Source of the DNA: Brevundimonas poindexterae | GTDB taxonomy: Bacteria; Pseudomonadota; Alphaproteobacteria; Caulobacterales; Caulobacteraceae | DNA length: 64,000 bases | NCBI RefSeq assembly: GCF_020524625.1 | Contig: NZ_JAIVLL010000001.1 | Location: forward strand, 372,001 to 436,000 | Direction: 5' to 3' | Shown here: piece after piece, positions 44,250 to 53,370 of the stretch | Layout of the letters: the number at the start of each line of letters is the position of its first letter | How positions within the stretch are numbered: the first letter of the stretch is position 1 | Position numbers and translations under genes: made by a program | Notes under the pieces: model-generated | The model's input: only the letters and a program-made list of their open reading frames with translations | Databases searched by the model: none | What the model was told of the DNA's origin: nothing

Positions 44250-45677
44250 TCATGCACTCGGGGCTTCAGGGCCACCGTCCAGGGCCGCCCGCACGGTAGC
44301 CAGGCGGCCCCGGCTGACCGGAAGCGGATCGCCGTGCGACAGGTGCACACGGTATCGCCCCTCCTCCCGCTCCAGTCGGGTCAGATGGACCAGATTGACC
44401 AGGGCCGACCGATGCACGCGCACGAAGGCAGGAGACAGGTCGCGCTCAAGGGCATCCAGTCGGGCCGCATGAAGCAGGGTTTGCCCGTCCACCAGCCGCA
44501 GCTCGACATAGTCGTCGGCGCCGAGAATGGCGACGATGTCGGCCAGCGGGACCAGAACGACACCGCGCGATGAGGCCACGGTCAGGCGATCAGGCCGACC
44601 GGCCGCCCGCGCAAGCGCCGTCTCCCGGCGCTCCGCCTCCCACCCCAGACGCACCACCTCGACCATCAGCAGGGGAAGGACCAGACAGGCCGCCAGCACG
44701 AAATAGGACAGGTTGACGAACACGTCGGGCCAGATCGTCAGCACGCCGAGGATCAGGACCAGCCACGCCAGCATCGCCCGGGCGCCCGGTTGGCGGCGGT
44801 ACACGCCCCGGGCGGTGATCGCCGCCGCCAGCGCAAGGCCGAGACCAAGGGCGGCGGCCGTCTTGGCGTCAAAGCCCGGCACGACCAGCGACGTCGCTAC
44901 CAGCAGGGCGGCGCCTGCGGACGTCCTGCGACCGGCCATCGGCCAGAAGCGCGCCGTCACCCACGACACCAGCAGGATGCCGAACAGGGCCGCCAGGCTC
45001 CAGATCGCGACAAGCCGCCAGATGTGGAGCGGATAGGGATAGGTGCCGATCAGGTTCACGCTTTCCAGCACCGCATGCAGGCCGGCGGCGCCCGCCATGC
45101 CGGCGAGGGCCAGGCTGGACCCTGTGCGCCGGATCGCGTGGATGACGCCGAAGCCGAAAGCCGCTGCCAGCAATGCCCCGGCGGCCAGCAGCATGGCCGG
45201 CATCAGCACCCTTGGCATGGCATAGGGATAAGGCGCAACGAGCACCGCCCCCATCGGATAGTCCAGTCGCAGGCCGCCGTGAAAGGACGACAGGTGCACG
45301 ACCAGCGTGTTCCCCTCCGGCTGCCACAGGCGATCGCTGATGGGAAAGGCGGCCTGATAGGCGCCCGGCTGTTCGGCGGCCCGGGTGGTGCCCGGTCGGC
45401 CATTCCGGCCCAGCCGCTGCCCGTTCAACCAGGCCTCTGAGGATGCGACCCCGACCAGATAGAGGGCATGCGGGCCCGGCCCGGTCGGCGTGGCCTGGCG
45501 CTTGCGCAGCCACAGCTCCCGCCCCTGAGGATCGACGGGCCCTCGCAACGGCGCGCAGGTCGTCCCGCCGACCCCGGGCGGTCCGTCGCAGACGTCCCAG
45601 CCCTCGCTCGCCGCCGCCGTCGCCGTCGTCGCGAACAAGGCCACCAGGACCCCGATGAGAATCAGCCACCGTGCCAT
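44250..45677 (-). CDS. Membrane-bound LytTR transcriptional regulator
   Basis: A 475-residue sensor-regulator. A signal peptide is followed by an extracytoplasmic domain (about residues 25-140) with ELWLRKRQATPTGPGPHALY and LVGVASSEAWLNGQRLG, reminiscent of 7TMR-DISM extracellular domains. About seven membrane helices span residues 150-345. The C-terminus (about 365-470) is a LytTR DNA-binding domain: VVLVPLADIVAILGADDYVE, then FVRVHRSALVNL. No kinase domain is present, so it is a one-component membrane regulator. The likely target is the divergent hydrolase gene, 113 bases away. The ATG has AGGA about 8 bases upstream. Confidence 0.88.
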   Translation of the reverse strand: MARWLILIGVLVALFATTATAAASEGWDVCDGPPGVGGTTCAPLRGPVDPQGRELWLRKRQATPTGPGPHALYLVGVASSEAWLNGQRLGRNGRPGTTRAAEQPGAYQAAFPISDRLWQPEGNTLVVHLSSFHGGLRLDYPMGAVLVAPYPYAMPRVLMPAMLLAAGALLAAAFGFGVIHAIRRTGSSLALAGMAGAAGLHAVLESVNLIGTYPYPLHIWRLVAIWSLAALFGILLVSWVTARFWPMAGRRTSAGAALLVATSLVVPGFDAKTAAALGLGLALAAAITARGVYRRQPGARAMLAWLVLILGVLTIWPDVFVNLSYFVLAACLVLPLLMVEVVRLGWEAERRETALARAAGRPDRLTVASSRGVVLVPLADIVAILGADDYVELRLVDGQTLLHAARLDALERDLSPAFVRVHRSALVNLVHLTRLEREEGRYRVHLSHGDPLPVSRGRLATVRAALDGGPEAPSA

Positions 45678-45711
45678 GGGCCGATCCTAGCCCACCCTTC
45701 ACCGGGCGTGC

Positions 45712-45724
45712 CGGTCATTGACCG
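45712..45724. promoter_or_regulatory. Palindrome between the LytTR and hydrolase genes
   Basis: A perfect 13-bp palindrome CGGTCATTGACCG (arms CGGTCA/TGACCG around a T) in the 113-bp divergent gap. LytTR regulators usually prefer direct repeats, so another factor could bind here. Confidence 0.35.
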
Positions 45725-45790
45725 AACCACGGGCGCCACTCACCGATCCAGCCACGACGGAGGGCGGTCGGATGGAGGAGACACGACGGC

Positions 45791-47236
45791 ATGAAACCGA
45801 TCCAGATCAACCGCCGCTCCGTTCTGGCCGCCGCCGGCCTCGCCCTCCCAACCCTGGCCATCGCGCAGGACGCGGCCGGCCCGTTCCGCTTCACCGGCTG
45901 GCGCGGGGCCGAGACCGATGCCGAACGCGGTTTCCTTGAAGTTCCGGAGGACCGGAGCGATCCGGCGTCGCGGACGATCCGCCTCGGCTATGTGCGCTTC
46001 CCCTCGACGTCGCCGAACCCCGGCAATCCGATCGTCTATCTGTCAGGCGGTCCGGGGGGCACGGGCACCGGCACCGCGACGGGTCCGCGCTTTCCGATCT
46101 TCATGGCCTTGCGGGCCGTTGCGGATGTGATCGCCTTCGACCAGCGCGGCACGGGTCTGTCGGCCTCGATCCCGCCGCTCGACCTCGCCCCCCTGCCCGT
46201 GCCGCCGCTGACCCGCGCGGGGCTGACCGGGCATGTGCGCGAGGCCTACCGCGCCGCATGGGATGCCTGGACGGCGCGCGGCATCGGCATGCGCGGCTAC
46301 ACGACGGCGGAGAGCGCCGACGATCTGGACGCCCTGCGGGTGCATCTGGGCGCCGAGCGGATCGACCTGTGGGGCATCAGCTACGGCTCGCACCTCGCCC
46401 TGTCGGCCCTCAGGCGCCATCCGGACCGGATTGGCCGCGTCGCCCTGGCCAGTCTGGAGGGGCAGGATCAGACCGTGAAGCGGCCCGACCGGCTTGAACT
46501 CTATCTGGACCGCGTAGACGCCCTGCTGGACGGCGACGCCTCGCTTCGCGCGGCGGTGCCCAGCCTGCCGGCGCTGATGCGGCGCGTGCATGCGCGGATG
46601 GAGGCCGAGCCGCTGGCCCTCGCCTCCACCTACCGGGGCGCCCCGGTCGAGGCGCAGGTCGGCGGCTTTGCCGTTCAGATGCTGGCCGGTGGCCTCATCG
46701 CCAATCCGTCCAGCCTGGCCCTGCTGCCGTCGCTGTATCTGGCACTGGAGGCCGGAGAGACTGCCGTCCTCTCGCGCTTCTTCGGCCAGATGGAAGGCCT
46801 GCTGGACATCGCCGGAATGCCCGAAACCATGGACCTTGCGTCCGGTATCTCGCCCGCCCGGGCAGCCCTGGTCGCCGAAGTGGCCCCTGCCTCGGTGCTC
46901 GGAGACGCCCTCAACTTCCCCATGCCGCACCTGTCGGGGGTCGTGCCCGGTCTGGATCTGGGCGAGACGTTTCGCGCGCCCCTGAGCATCGACACGCCCG
47001 CCCTGCTGGTCGCCGGCACCCTCGATGGCCGGACGCCGCTGGAGGAACAGGCCGAGGTGGTCGACCAGTTCCGCAACCGGTCCCGCATCATCGTCGAGAA
47101 TGCCGGCCACAATGTCTTTGAGGCCCACCCGGAGGTTCAGGACCTGCTGGTCCGCTTCTTCGCCGGAGAGGCCGTCTCCGACACGCACCTCACCCTGCCG
47201 CCGCCTGCCTTCCCGCCGGCCCTGGTCCGCGCCTGA
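45791..47236 (+). CDS. Exported alpha/beta hydrolase (TAP-like)
   Basis: A 481-residue secreted serine hydrolase of the tripeptidyl/prolyl aminopeptidase-like group. The N-terminus INRRSVLAAAGLALPTLAIA is a twin-arginine-like signal. The nucleophile is in GISYGSH, preceded by the oxyanion motif LSGGPGG and AFDQRGTG; the acid is in AGTLDGRTP and the histidine in NAGHNVFEAHPE. It probably cleaves small peptides or esters in the periplasm or outside. It is divergent from the LytTR gene. It ends directly against the thiS stop codon, so the pair LytTR/hydrolase sits exactly between thiS and thiG. Confidence 0.92.
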   Translation: MKPIQINRRSVLAAAGLALPTLAIAQDAAGPFRFTGWRGAETDAERGFLEVPEDRSDPASRTIRLGYVRFPSTSPNPGNPIVYLSGGPGGTGTGTATGPRFPIFMALRAVADVIAFDQRGTGLSASIPPLDLAPLPVPPLTRAGLTGHVREAYRAAWDAWTARGIGMRGYTTAESADDLDALRVHLGAERIDLWGISYGSHLALSALRRHPDRIGRVALASLEGQDQTVKRPDRLELYLDRVDALLDGDASLRAAVPSLPALMRRVHARMEAEPLALASTYRGAPVEAQVGGFAVQMLAGGLIANPSSLALLPSLYLALEAGETAVLSRFFGQMEGLLDIAGMPETMDLASGISPARAALVAEVAPASVLGDALNFPMPHLSGVVPGLDLGETFRAPLSIDTPALLVAGTLDGRTPLEEQAEVVDQFRNRSRIIVENAGHNVFEAHPEVQDLLVRFFAGEAVSDTHLTLPPPAFPPALVRA

Positions 47237-47434
47237 TCACCCCCCGCCGACGAACTGGACGATCTCGATGCGGTCACCGTCTGTGAGGGCGGTGGTGGGG
47301 TGCAGGGATTTGGGCACGATCTCGAGATTGCGCTCGATGGCGACCTTGCGGGGGTCGAGACCCAGTTCCTCGACCAGACCGGTCAGGGTTGTGGCTGTGA
47401 CCCGACGGGATTCGCCGTTGACCTGAATGTGCAT
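47237..47434 (-). CDS. thiS: Thiamine biosynthesis sulfur carrier ThiS
   Basis: A 65-residue ubiquitin-like sulfur carrier for thiazole synthesis. The fold begins MHIQVNGESRRVTATTL and ends with VGGG, whose terminal Gly-Gly is adenylated by ThiF and thiocarboxylated. SVELGL-like VEELGLDPRKVAIERNLEIV is characteristic. Its usual partner thiG lies 3 kb downstream on the same strand, with two inserted genes between them. Confidence 0.93.
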   Translation of the reverse strand: MHIQVNGESRRVTATTLTGLVEELGLDPRKVAIERNLEIVPKSLHPTTALTDGDRIEIVQFVGGG

Positions 47435-47523
47435 GACGCGGGGTCACCTTCCTTGCCGTCCGGGCTATGACCGGCCGGAATGCTAAGCTAAAACCCGGGC
47501 CGGAATCGCGAGCGGCGGAGCCC

Positions 47524-47985
47524 ATGGGCCGTACTGACGTCATCTATGTGCTGAACGGCCCCAACCTCAACCTTCTGGGTGAGCGGGAGCCCGAAATCTA
47601 TGGCCGGGAGACCCTGGCCGATGTGCAGGCGCTGTGCGAGGCGGCGGCCGGGGATGTCCCCGTCGTATTCCGCCAGTCGAACCACGAGGGCGAACTGGTC
47701 GAGTGGATCCACGAGGCCCGGGGCACCGCCCGTGCGCTGGTGATCAACCCTGCGGCCTTTACCCACACCTCGGTTGCCCTGCTGGATGCGCTCAAGACCT
47801 TGGACATTCCGGTCGTGGAGTGCCATTTGAGCAATCCGGCGGCGCGGGAGGAGTTCCGGCGCCATTCCTATGTCTCGCTGGTTGCGACCGGCGTCATTTC
47901 GGGCTTCGGCCCCCACGGTTACGAGCTGGCGGTCAAGGCCGCCCTGAGGCTGGCGCAGGAACGCGCCGACGCCGCGGCTCGTTGA
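47524..47985 (+). CDS. aroQ: 3-dehydroquinate dehydratase, type II
   Basis: A 153-residue type II dehydroquinase of the shikimate pathway. The signature [17 protein letters not shown] holds the catalytic loop with its tyrosine; [25 protein letters not shown] (catalytic His) and ECHLSNP follow. ATG at 47524 with GGAG 4 bases upstream; a longer ATG start at 47467 is not supported by the family. accB follows 31 bases later, an order conserved in many alphaproteobacteria. Confidence 0.96.
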   Translation: MGRTDVIYVLNGPNLNLLGEREPEIYGRETLADVQALCEAAAGDVPVVFRQSNHEGELVEWIHEARGTARALVINPAAFTHTSVALLDALKTLDIPVVECHLSNPAAREEFRRHSYVSLVATGVISGFGPHGYELAVKAALRLAQERADAAAR

Positions 47986-48016
47986 AAGAACGAAGAAGAA
48001 CAAGGGTCACCCTCTC

Positions 48017-48517
48017 ATGGCTGTGAAGAAATTGCCGAACGAATCCGAGATCGACACCACCCTGGTCCGCCAGCTGGCCGACATCCTGAAGGAGACCGAG
48101 CTCTCGGAGATCGAGGTCGAGCGCGGTGAGCTGAAGATCCGGGTCGCGCGCGAACTGACCGTGGCCGCCGGCCCGGTGACCTATGCGGCGGCGCCGGCTC
48201 CGGCTGCTGCCCCCGCCCCGGCCGCTGCGCCTGCGCCCGCGGCCATGCCGAGCGACCCCGCGACCATGGTGGCGCGCGCCGGCGAAGAGGTGAAGTCGCC
48301 GATGGTCGGCACCGTCTATCTGCAGCCCTCGCCCGAGGCCCCGACCTTCGTGAAGGTCGGCGACAAGGTGAAGAAGGGCCAGACCCTGCTGATCGTCGAG
48401 GCGATGAAGACCATGAACCCGATCCAGTCGCCGCGCGACGGTGTGGTGGCGGACGTGCTGGTCGGCGACGCGCAGCCGGTCGAGTTCGGCGAACCCCTCG
48501 TCCTGCTCGAGGCCTGA
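48017..48517 (+). CDS. accB: Biotin carboxyl carrier protein of acetyl-CoA carboxylase
   Basis: A 166-residue BCCP that carries carboxybiotin in the first step of fatty-acid synthesis. The biotinylated lysine is Lys131 in EAMKTMNP. An Ala/Pro linker (about residues 55-77, made of [12 protein letters not shown] units) joins the N-terminal helix to the biotinyl domain. accC follows 4 bases after the stop. Confidence 0.97.
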   Translation: MAVKKLPNESEIDTTLVRQLADILKETELSEIEVERGELKIRVARELTVAAGPVTYAAAPAPAAAPAPAAAPAPAAMPSDPATMVARAGEEVKSPMVGTVYLQPSPEAPTFVKVGDKVKKGQTLLIVEAMKTMNPIQSPRDGVVADVLVGDAQPVEFGEPLVLLEA

Positions 48518-48521
48518 TCCC

Positions 48522-49877
48522 GTGTTCACCAAGGTCCTGATTGCCAACCGGGGTGAGATCGCCCTGCGCATCCATCGTGCCTGCAAGGAGATGGGCATCT
48601 CCACCGTGGCCGTGCACTCGGAAGCCGACCGGGGCGCCATGTGGGTGCGGCTGGCCGACGAGAGCGTCTGCATCGGCCCGGCGCCGGCCGCCAAATCCTA
48701 TCTGAACATCCCCTCGATCATCGCGGCGGCGGAAATCACCGGGGCCCAGGCCATCCACCCCGGCTATGGCTTCCTGTCCGAAAACGCGCGCTTCGCCGAG
48801 ATCGTCGAGGCCCACGGCATGAGCTTCATCGGGCCCAAGTCCGAGCACATCCGGATCATGGGCGACAAGATCACCGCAAAGCAGACGGTGAAGGACGCGG
48901 GCATTCCCGTGGTTCCGGGCTCTGACGGCGAGGTCGAGACGGTCGAGGCGGCCATTGCGGCCTCGAAGTCGATCGGCTTCCCGCTGATCGTCAAGGCGGC
49001 CGCCGGCGGCGGCGGACGCGGCATGAAGGTGGCGCTGACGCCCGACGATCTGGTCGAGGCGGTGCAGACGGCCCAGTCCGAGGCCAAGGCCGCCTTCGGC
49101 AATGGCGCGGTCTACATGGAGCGCTATCTCCAGAAGCCGCGGCACATCGAGCTTCAGGTCGTGGCCGACAGCCACGGCAATGTCGTGCACCTGGGTGAGC
49201 GCGACTGTTCGCTGCAGCGTCGTCACCAGAAGATCTTGGAAGAAGCCCCCTCGCCCGCCCTGTCGGCGGCCGAACGCGCCAAGATCGGCGAAACGGTCAA
49301 CAAGGCCATCGCCGCCATCGGCTACCTCGGCGTCGGCACCATCGAATTCCTGTGGGAGGACGGCGAGTTCTTCTTCATCGAGATGAACACCCGCCTGCAG
49401 GTCGAACACCCGGTCACCGAAATGATCACCGGCGTCGATCTGGTCCGCGAGCAGATTCGCATCGCCGCGGGCGAGCCGCTGTCGTTCAGCCAAGACGATG
49501 TGAAGTTCACCGGCCACGCCATCGAATGCCGGATCAATGCCGAGAATTCGGAGACCTTCACCCCGTCGCCCGGCACCATCACCGACTATCACGCGCCCGG
49601 CGGACTGGGCGTGCGGATGGATAGTGCCATCTATGCCGGCTATTCGATCCCGCCCTATTACGACAGCCTGATCGGCAAGCTGATCGTGCACGGGCGTGAC
49701 CGCGAGGCCTGTCTGGCACGGCTGAAGCGCAGCCTGAACGAGATGGTCGTGGGCGGCATCGACACCACCATCCCGCTGTTCCAGAAGCTGCTCAACGAGC
49801 CGGACATCCTGTCGGGGGATTACGACATCCACTGGCTGGAAAACTGGGCCAAACGCCAGAAGGGGCCGGCCAGCTGA
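48522..49877 (+). CDS. accC: Biotin carboxylase subunit of acetyl-CoA carboxylase
   Basis: A 451-residue biotin carboxylase that uses ATP and bicarbonate to carboxylate biotin on AccB. The ATP-grasp core has [25 protein letters not shown], the active site [15 protein letters not shown] and [16 protein letters not shown]. The GTG at 48522 is chosen: it gives [16 protein letters not shown], the normal start, 4 bases after accB. Its stop overlaps a CTG that may start aat. Confidence 0.97.
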   Translation: MFTKVLIANRGEIALRIHRACKEMGISTVAVHSEADRGAMWVRLADESVCIGPAPAAKSYLNIPSIIAAAEITGAQAIHPGYGFLSENARFAEIVEAHGMSFIGPKSEHIRIMGDKITAKQTVKDAGIPVVPGSDGEVETVEAAIAASKSIGFPLIVKAAAGGGGRGMKVALTPDDLVEAVQTAQSEAKAAFGNGAVYMERYLQKPRHIELQVVADSHGNVVHLGERDCSLQRRHQKILEEAPSPALSAAERAKIGETVNKAIAAIGYLGVGTIEFLWEDGEFFFIEMNTRLQVEHPVTEMITGVDLVREQIRIAAGEPLSFSQDDVKFTGHAIECRINAENSETFTPSPGTITDYHAPGGLGVRMDSAIYAGYSIPPYYDSLIGKLIVHGRDREACLARLKRSLNEMVVGGIDTTIPLFQKLLNEPDILSGDYDIHWLENWAKRQKGPAS

Positions 49878-50566
49878 GCGAGGCGCTCACAACGCTGATC
49901 GACCCCGAGGCCCTGACCGCCGACTATCTGCTGCATGCCTATCGCTATGGGTCCTTTCCCATGGCGGAGGCGCGCGACGACGACACCCTGGTCATGATCC
50001 GGCCGAATGTGCGCGGGGTGATCCCGCTGGACCGGTTTCACATTCCGGCGCGTCTGGCCCGCACGGTGCGGAGCAGCGATCTGGAGGTGCGGGTGAACGG
50101 GGACTTCCCGCAGGTGATCGCCGGCTGTGCGGCCCTGATCCGCGATCGCTGGGACACCTGGATCAACCGCCGCATCGAGCAGGTCTATACCGAGCTGCAC
50201 GAACAGGGGCATGCGCACAGCATCGAATGCTGGGCGGGCCACGCCCTGGTCGGGGGCCTGTACGGAGTGCAGATCGGCGGGGCCTTCTTCGGCGAAAGCA
50301 TGTTCACCTATCAGCGCGATGCCTCAAAGATCGCGCTGGTGCATCTGGTGGCGCGCCTGAACCGCGCGGGCTTCAGCCTGCTGGACGCCCAGTTCGTCAA
50401 CAATCACCTGAAACAGTTCAACATCGTCGATGCCCCGCACCGGATCTATATGCGCGTGCTGCGTCCGGCGCTGGAGCAGCACCCGGACATGGAGGCGTTC
50501 AGGGCAGCAATGACGGGCGAAGAGGCCGTGGCCTATGCCCGGCAGTCGACCAGCCAGGCGTCGTAG
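49874..50566 (+). CDS. aat: Leucyl/phenylalanyl-tRNA-protein transferase, probable non-standard start
   Basis: The N-end rule transferase that adds Leu or Phe from tRNA to proteins with basic N-termini, marking them for ClpSAP. Motifs are [39 protein letters not shown], the substrate pocket [17 protein letters not shown] and [13 protein letters not shown]. The first ATG in frame (49961) is inside the conserved SFPMAE and would remove the essential start of the fold. No upstream ATG, GTG or TTG exists between that and the accC stop. The CTG at 49874, overlapping the accC stop as CTGA with AAGGGG upstream, gives 230 residues and fits the family. The 3' end overlaps DUF2155 by 34 bases, convergently. 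Confidence 0.92.
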   Translation: MSEALTTLIDPEALTADYLLHAYRYGSFPMAEARDDDTLVMIRPNVRGVIPLDRFHIPARLARTVRSSDLEVRVNGDFPQVIAGCAALIRDRWDTWINRRIEQVYTELHEQGHAHSIECWAGHALVGGLYGVQIGGAFFGESMFTYQRDASKIALVHLVARLNRAGFSLLDAQFVNNHLKQFNIVDAPHRIYMRVLRPALEQHPDMEAFRAAMTGEEAVAYARQSTSQAS

Positions 50567-51252
50567 ACGGGGTGCTCCAGCACGGCCATGCCGGGCGAGG
50601 AGGCGAACATCCAGCCGCGGAAAATCTGGCGCGGCTCGGCCCCGGTGACCACGCCCCGGGGCTGCAGGCTGACCTCGACATAGCCGGCGGCTTCCTGATC
50701 GCGCTCTTCCTCGGACGACACCTCGCAGGCGCGCACGCGGAAGATCAGCTCGCGCTTGAAGGCCACCGGGCGACCGCCGACCTCGACCTCGAAGCGGATG
50801 GATTCGGCCGTCACCTTGTCGATGGCCTGGATCACGGCGACGCGGCGGCGCTGCCGCGGCGGCGGCGGGCCTTCGGGCTCGGTCGGGGCCTCGATCACCT
50901 CGACCTCGTCCTCCTCGGCGACCTCGACCTCGTCGGTTTCCTCGGGCGGCGTCTGGATTTCGTTGAGCGGCGCATTCCGGCGCGCCTGATTGAGGGCGGC
51001 CGTGGTCTCTTCCGGCGTCAGCGGCACGGGCACCGGTGCGGACGGCGCGGGCTGGGTATTCGGCGCCGTCTCGGTCGGGGTCAGGGTGTTCTGCGCGGGT
51101 GCAGGGTCCTGGGCCGGGGCCGGATTGGTCGGCGGGTCCTGGATCGGCCGGGCATCCTGGGGCAGGTCGTTCAGGGCGGCGGTCACGCCGACACCGGCCA
51201 CCGCCAGGGTGGCCACCGTCACCAGTCCCAGAAGGCGGGCCGGGCGTTTCAT
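50533..51252 (-). CDS. DUF2155 family exported protein
   Basis: A 239-residue DUF2155 protein, exclusive to alphaproteobacteria as I know it and of unknown function. The signal or anchor is RLLGLVTVATLAVAGVGVTA. A long Pro/Ala/Thr/Glu-rich linker (about residues 35-140) follows, then the DUF2155 domain: AVIQAIDKVTAESIRFEVEV, LIFRVRACEVSSEEERDQEA and PRQIFRGWMFASSPGMAVLEH, ending VYDAWLVDC. The ATG at 51252 overlaps the NDUFA12 stop as ATGA. This neighbourhood with NDUFA12 and aat is conserved. Confidence 0.9.
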   Translation of the reverse strand: MKRPARLLGLVTVATLAVAGVGVTAALNDLPQDARPIQDPPTNPAPAQDPAPAQNTLTPTETAPNTQPAPSAPVPVPLTPEETTAALNQARRNAPLNEIQTPPEETDEVEVAEEDEVEVIEAPTEPEGPPPPRQRRRVAVIQAIDKVTAESIRFEVEVGGRPVAFKRELIFRVRACEVSSEEERDQEAAGYVEVSLQPRGVVTGAEPRQIFRGWMFASSPGMAVLEHPVYDAWLVDCRA

Positions 51253-51659
51253 TCGGGCGTCCACGCCTCATAGTCGCCGGTGGCGGCCGGGCGCTTGCCG
51301 GTCGTCAACAGCGAGCCGGGCGGACGCCAGGCCAGCGGCGTACCGGTCAGGTTGGGCAGGTGGTCCTTTTCCCAGGTCTGGCGCGGCAGGGCCGCCTCGG
51401 TCGGCGGCTCGTCGAAGGTGTAGTGCAGCCAGCCGTGCCAGTCAGGCGACACCTTGGTCGCCTCGGCATAGCCGTCATAGATCACCCAGCGGCGGCGACG
51501 GCCGTCATAGCTCCGGGTATCGCGCGATTCGTAATAGCGGTTGCCCTGCTCGTCCGTGCCGACCAGCCGGCCACGCTTGGCCACCGTGAACAGGGTGCCG
51601 ATCGTTGCACCACTCCACCAGGAAAACAGTTTGGCCAGCACGTCAGGAAACCCAGTCAT
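51249..51659 (-). CDS. NDUFA12-family complex I accessory protein
   Basis: A 136-residue homologue of mitochondrial complex I subunit NDUFA12 (B17.2), which binds the peripheral arm of NADH:ubiquinone oxidoreductase. Recognised from LFTVAKRGRLVGTDEQGNRY, YYESRDTRSYDGRRRRWVIYDGYAEATKV-type sequence and SPDWHGWLHYTFDEPPTE. The ATG at 51659 gives MTGFPDVLAKLFSWW, fitting the family; upstream in-frame codons form no signal or domain. It is the first gene of the NDUFA12-DUF2155 pair. Confidence 0.92.
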   Translation of the reverse strand: MTGFPDVLAKLFSWWSGATIGTLFTVAKRGRLVGTDEQGNRYYESRDTRSYDGRRRRWVIYDGYAEATKVSPDWHGWLHYTFDEPPTEAALPRQTWEKDHLPNLTGTPLAWRPPGSLLTTGKRPAATGDYEAWTPE

Positions 51660-51811
51660 GTCAGTGGGGCGCGAACCGGTGCGCGCCGATGGATCATCAT
51701 ACGAACCGGCACCCGGCACGTCCAGCGGCGGATCGCCGCGAAACAGGGCTGGACGGGCGGCGCGGAACTTGCATGACAGGGGGTGACTGATCCGCAAACG
51801 GGACCCCTGCC

Positions 51812-52324
51812 ATGACGCGCCCTGCCCTTGCCGCCGCCTTCGGCCTCGCCACAGCCGTGGTCATGCTGGCCGTCGCCGTTCCCGAGCCGGCCTTTGCCCA
51901 GAATGCCAGCCAGATCGCGCGGGTGCGGGCCGGCAACAGCTGCCCGGGCTGCAACCTGTTCCAAGGCGATTTCTCCTATATGGAGGCGCGCGGGCTGAAC
52001 CTGTCGGGGTCGCGTCTGCGTCAGGCGAATCTCAGCCTGGCCGTGATGAACCGCACCCGCTTCACCAATGCCGACCTGCGCGACGTCGACGCCTATGGCG
52101 GGGTGTTCTCCAGTTCACGGTTCGGCGGGGCCAATCTGACCAACGCCAGCTTCGTGGGCGCCTATCTGGAGGGGTCTGACTTTTCCGGCGCCACGCTGGA
52201 CGGGGCCAATTTCTCCGGCGCCCAGCTGCAGCGCGCGACCGGCCTGACCCAGCGCCAACTGGATCGGGCTTGTGGGGATTCTGAAACACAACTGCCCGGT
52301 TCGCTCCGCATTCCGGCCTGCTGA
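51812..52324 (+). CDS. Exported pentapeptide-repeat protein 1
   Basis: A 170-residue protein with a signal peptide (AFGLATAVVMLAVAVPEPAF) and a short right-handed beta-helix of pentapeptide repeats (A[DN]LXX-type: YMEARGLNLSGSRLRQANLS, then ADLRD, ANLTN, SDFSG, ANFSG). It begins after a CPGC motif and ends LTQRQLDRACGDSETQLPGS...C. The role of such repeats is structural and often unknown. The next gene is a longer paralogue with the same ends, so this is a tandem duplication. Confidence 0.88.
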   Translation: MTRPALAAAFGLATAVVMLAVAVPEPAFAQNASQIARVRAGNSCPGCNLFQGDFSYMEARGLNLSGSRLRQANLSLAVMNRTRFTNADLRDVDAYGGVFSSSRFGGANLTNASFVGAYLEGSDFSGATLDGANFSGAQLQRATGLTQRQLDRACGDSETQLPGSLRIPAC

Positions 52325-52386
52325 GGGGCCCGATCCTTACGCCGAATTAAGTAGGGATTTGCGGTCAATGACGGCATGGAGACGGT

Positions 52387-53361
52387 GTGAACATTCTTGT
52401 CCTTCCCCTTGCGAAGCCTGAACGCCGCGGCCGTGCCGCCCTGGCCGGTCTGGCGCTGCTGACGGTTTTCGCCGCGACGGGTGCGCAGGCCGGGGTCTGG
52501 CGCGGGGACGGCGACCGTCAGGATGTGCGCTCGGTGCAGGTCCAGGTGCCCGCCCTGCAGGATGGCCAGATCTGGGATCAGATGTTCGTCCAGGATCCCG
52601 ACGTGGCCCGCGTGGTCTCGCTGGGCGGGACCTGCCGCCGGTGCGAACTCTCCGGTCGCGACCTGTCCGGGGCGACGTTCACGGCCGCCACCTTCACCGA
52701 TGCCACTCTGGTCGATGCCAATCTGCGCGGGTCCGAACTGGTCGGATCGAACTTCTCGGGCGCGGACTTCACACGGGCCGACCTGCGGGGCGCGACCCTT
52801 GTCGCCGCCAACTTTACCGGGGCCGACTTCACCAACGCCCGCATGGACGGCATCGAGGGCCTCGGGTCGGTCTTCGTGCGCGCCGACATGTCCTCGGCCA
52901 ACCTTCAGGGCGCGGCCCTGGGCGGCGCCAATATGAACGGGGCCATTCTGGCACGCGCCGATCTGCAGGGGGCCGAGCTGTTCGGCGTGACCCTGGCCAA
53001 TGTGAACGCGCGCGGCGCCGATTTCCGTAATGCGGAGATCACGGCCTCGAACCTGTCGAACGGCAATTTTGCCGGCGCCAACTTCCGGGGAGCGGAGCTG
53101 GACGGCGCGCGCCTGACCGGAGGCTCCTTCTCGCGCGCAGATTTCACGGGCGCCTCGCTGGACCGCACCGACATCCGCGGTACGGACCTCAGCCTGTCGC
53201 GCGGCCTGACCCAGTCGCAGATCGGCGAGGCGTGCGCCGACTCGGCCACCCGCCTGCCCTCGGGCCTGACGGGCCGCAGCTGCCGGAACCTGTCGCGGGT
53301 TCAGCCCCCGGCCGCGCCCCGGCCTCCGACCCCTCCCCGCGTCGTGGTCGCGGGCCGCTAG
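52387..53361 (+). CDS. Exported pentapeptide-repeat protein 2
   Basis: A 324-residue paralogue of the preceding gene. The signal segment is AALAGLALLTVFAATGAQA. The repeat helix covers about residues 85-265, with some 35 units such as ANLRG, SNFSG, ADFTR, ADLRG and ANFTG. It is introduced by CRRC and closed by RGLTQSQIGEACADSATRLP and a final cysteine, then a proline-rich tail. The GTG at 52387 has GGAG 6 bases upstream. It ends 9 bases before the convergent aspS. Confidence 0.88.
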   Translation: MNILVLPLAKPERRGRAALAGLALLTVFAATGAQAGVWRGDGDRQDVRSVQVQVPALQDGQIWDQMFVQDPDVARVVSLGGTCRRCELSGRDLSGATFTAATFTDATLVDANLRGSELVGSNFSGADFTRADLRGATLVAANFTGADFTNARMDGIEGLGSVFVRADMSSANLQGAALGGANMNGAILARADLQGAELFGVTLANVNARGADFRNAEITASNLSNGNFAGANFRGAELDGARLTGGSFSRADFTGASLDRTDIRGTDLSLSRGLTQSQIGEACADSATRLPSGLTGRSCRNLSRVQPPAAPRPPTPPRVVVAGR

Positions 53362-53370
53362 GCCCCAACC

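Noticed and set aside
48183..48246. Short GCC/CCG-type repeat in accB as a microsatellite of interest.
   Set aside because: It encodes the ordinary Ala/Pro linker of biotin carboxyl carrier proteins.
52650..53180. Regular short-period DNA repetition resembling a tandem repeat or CRISPR-like array.
   Set aside because: It is the coding periodicity of pentapeptide repeats in an intact gene; units are not identical and there are no spacers.
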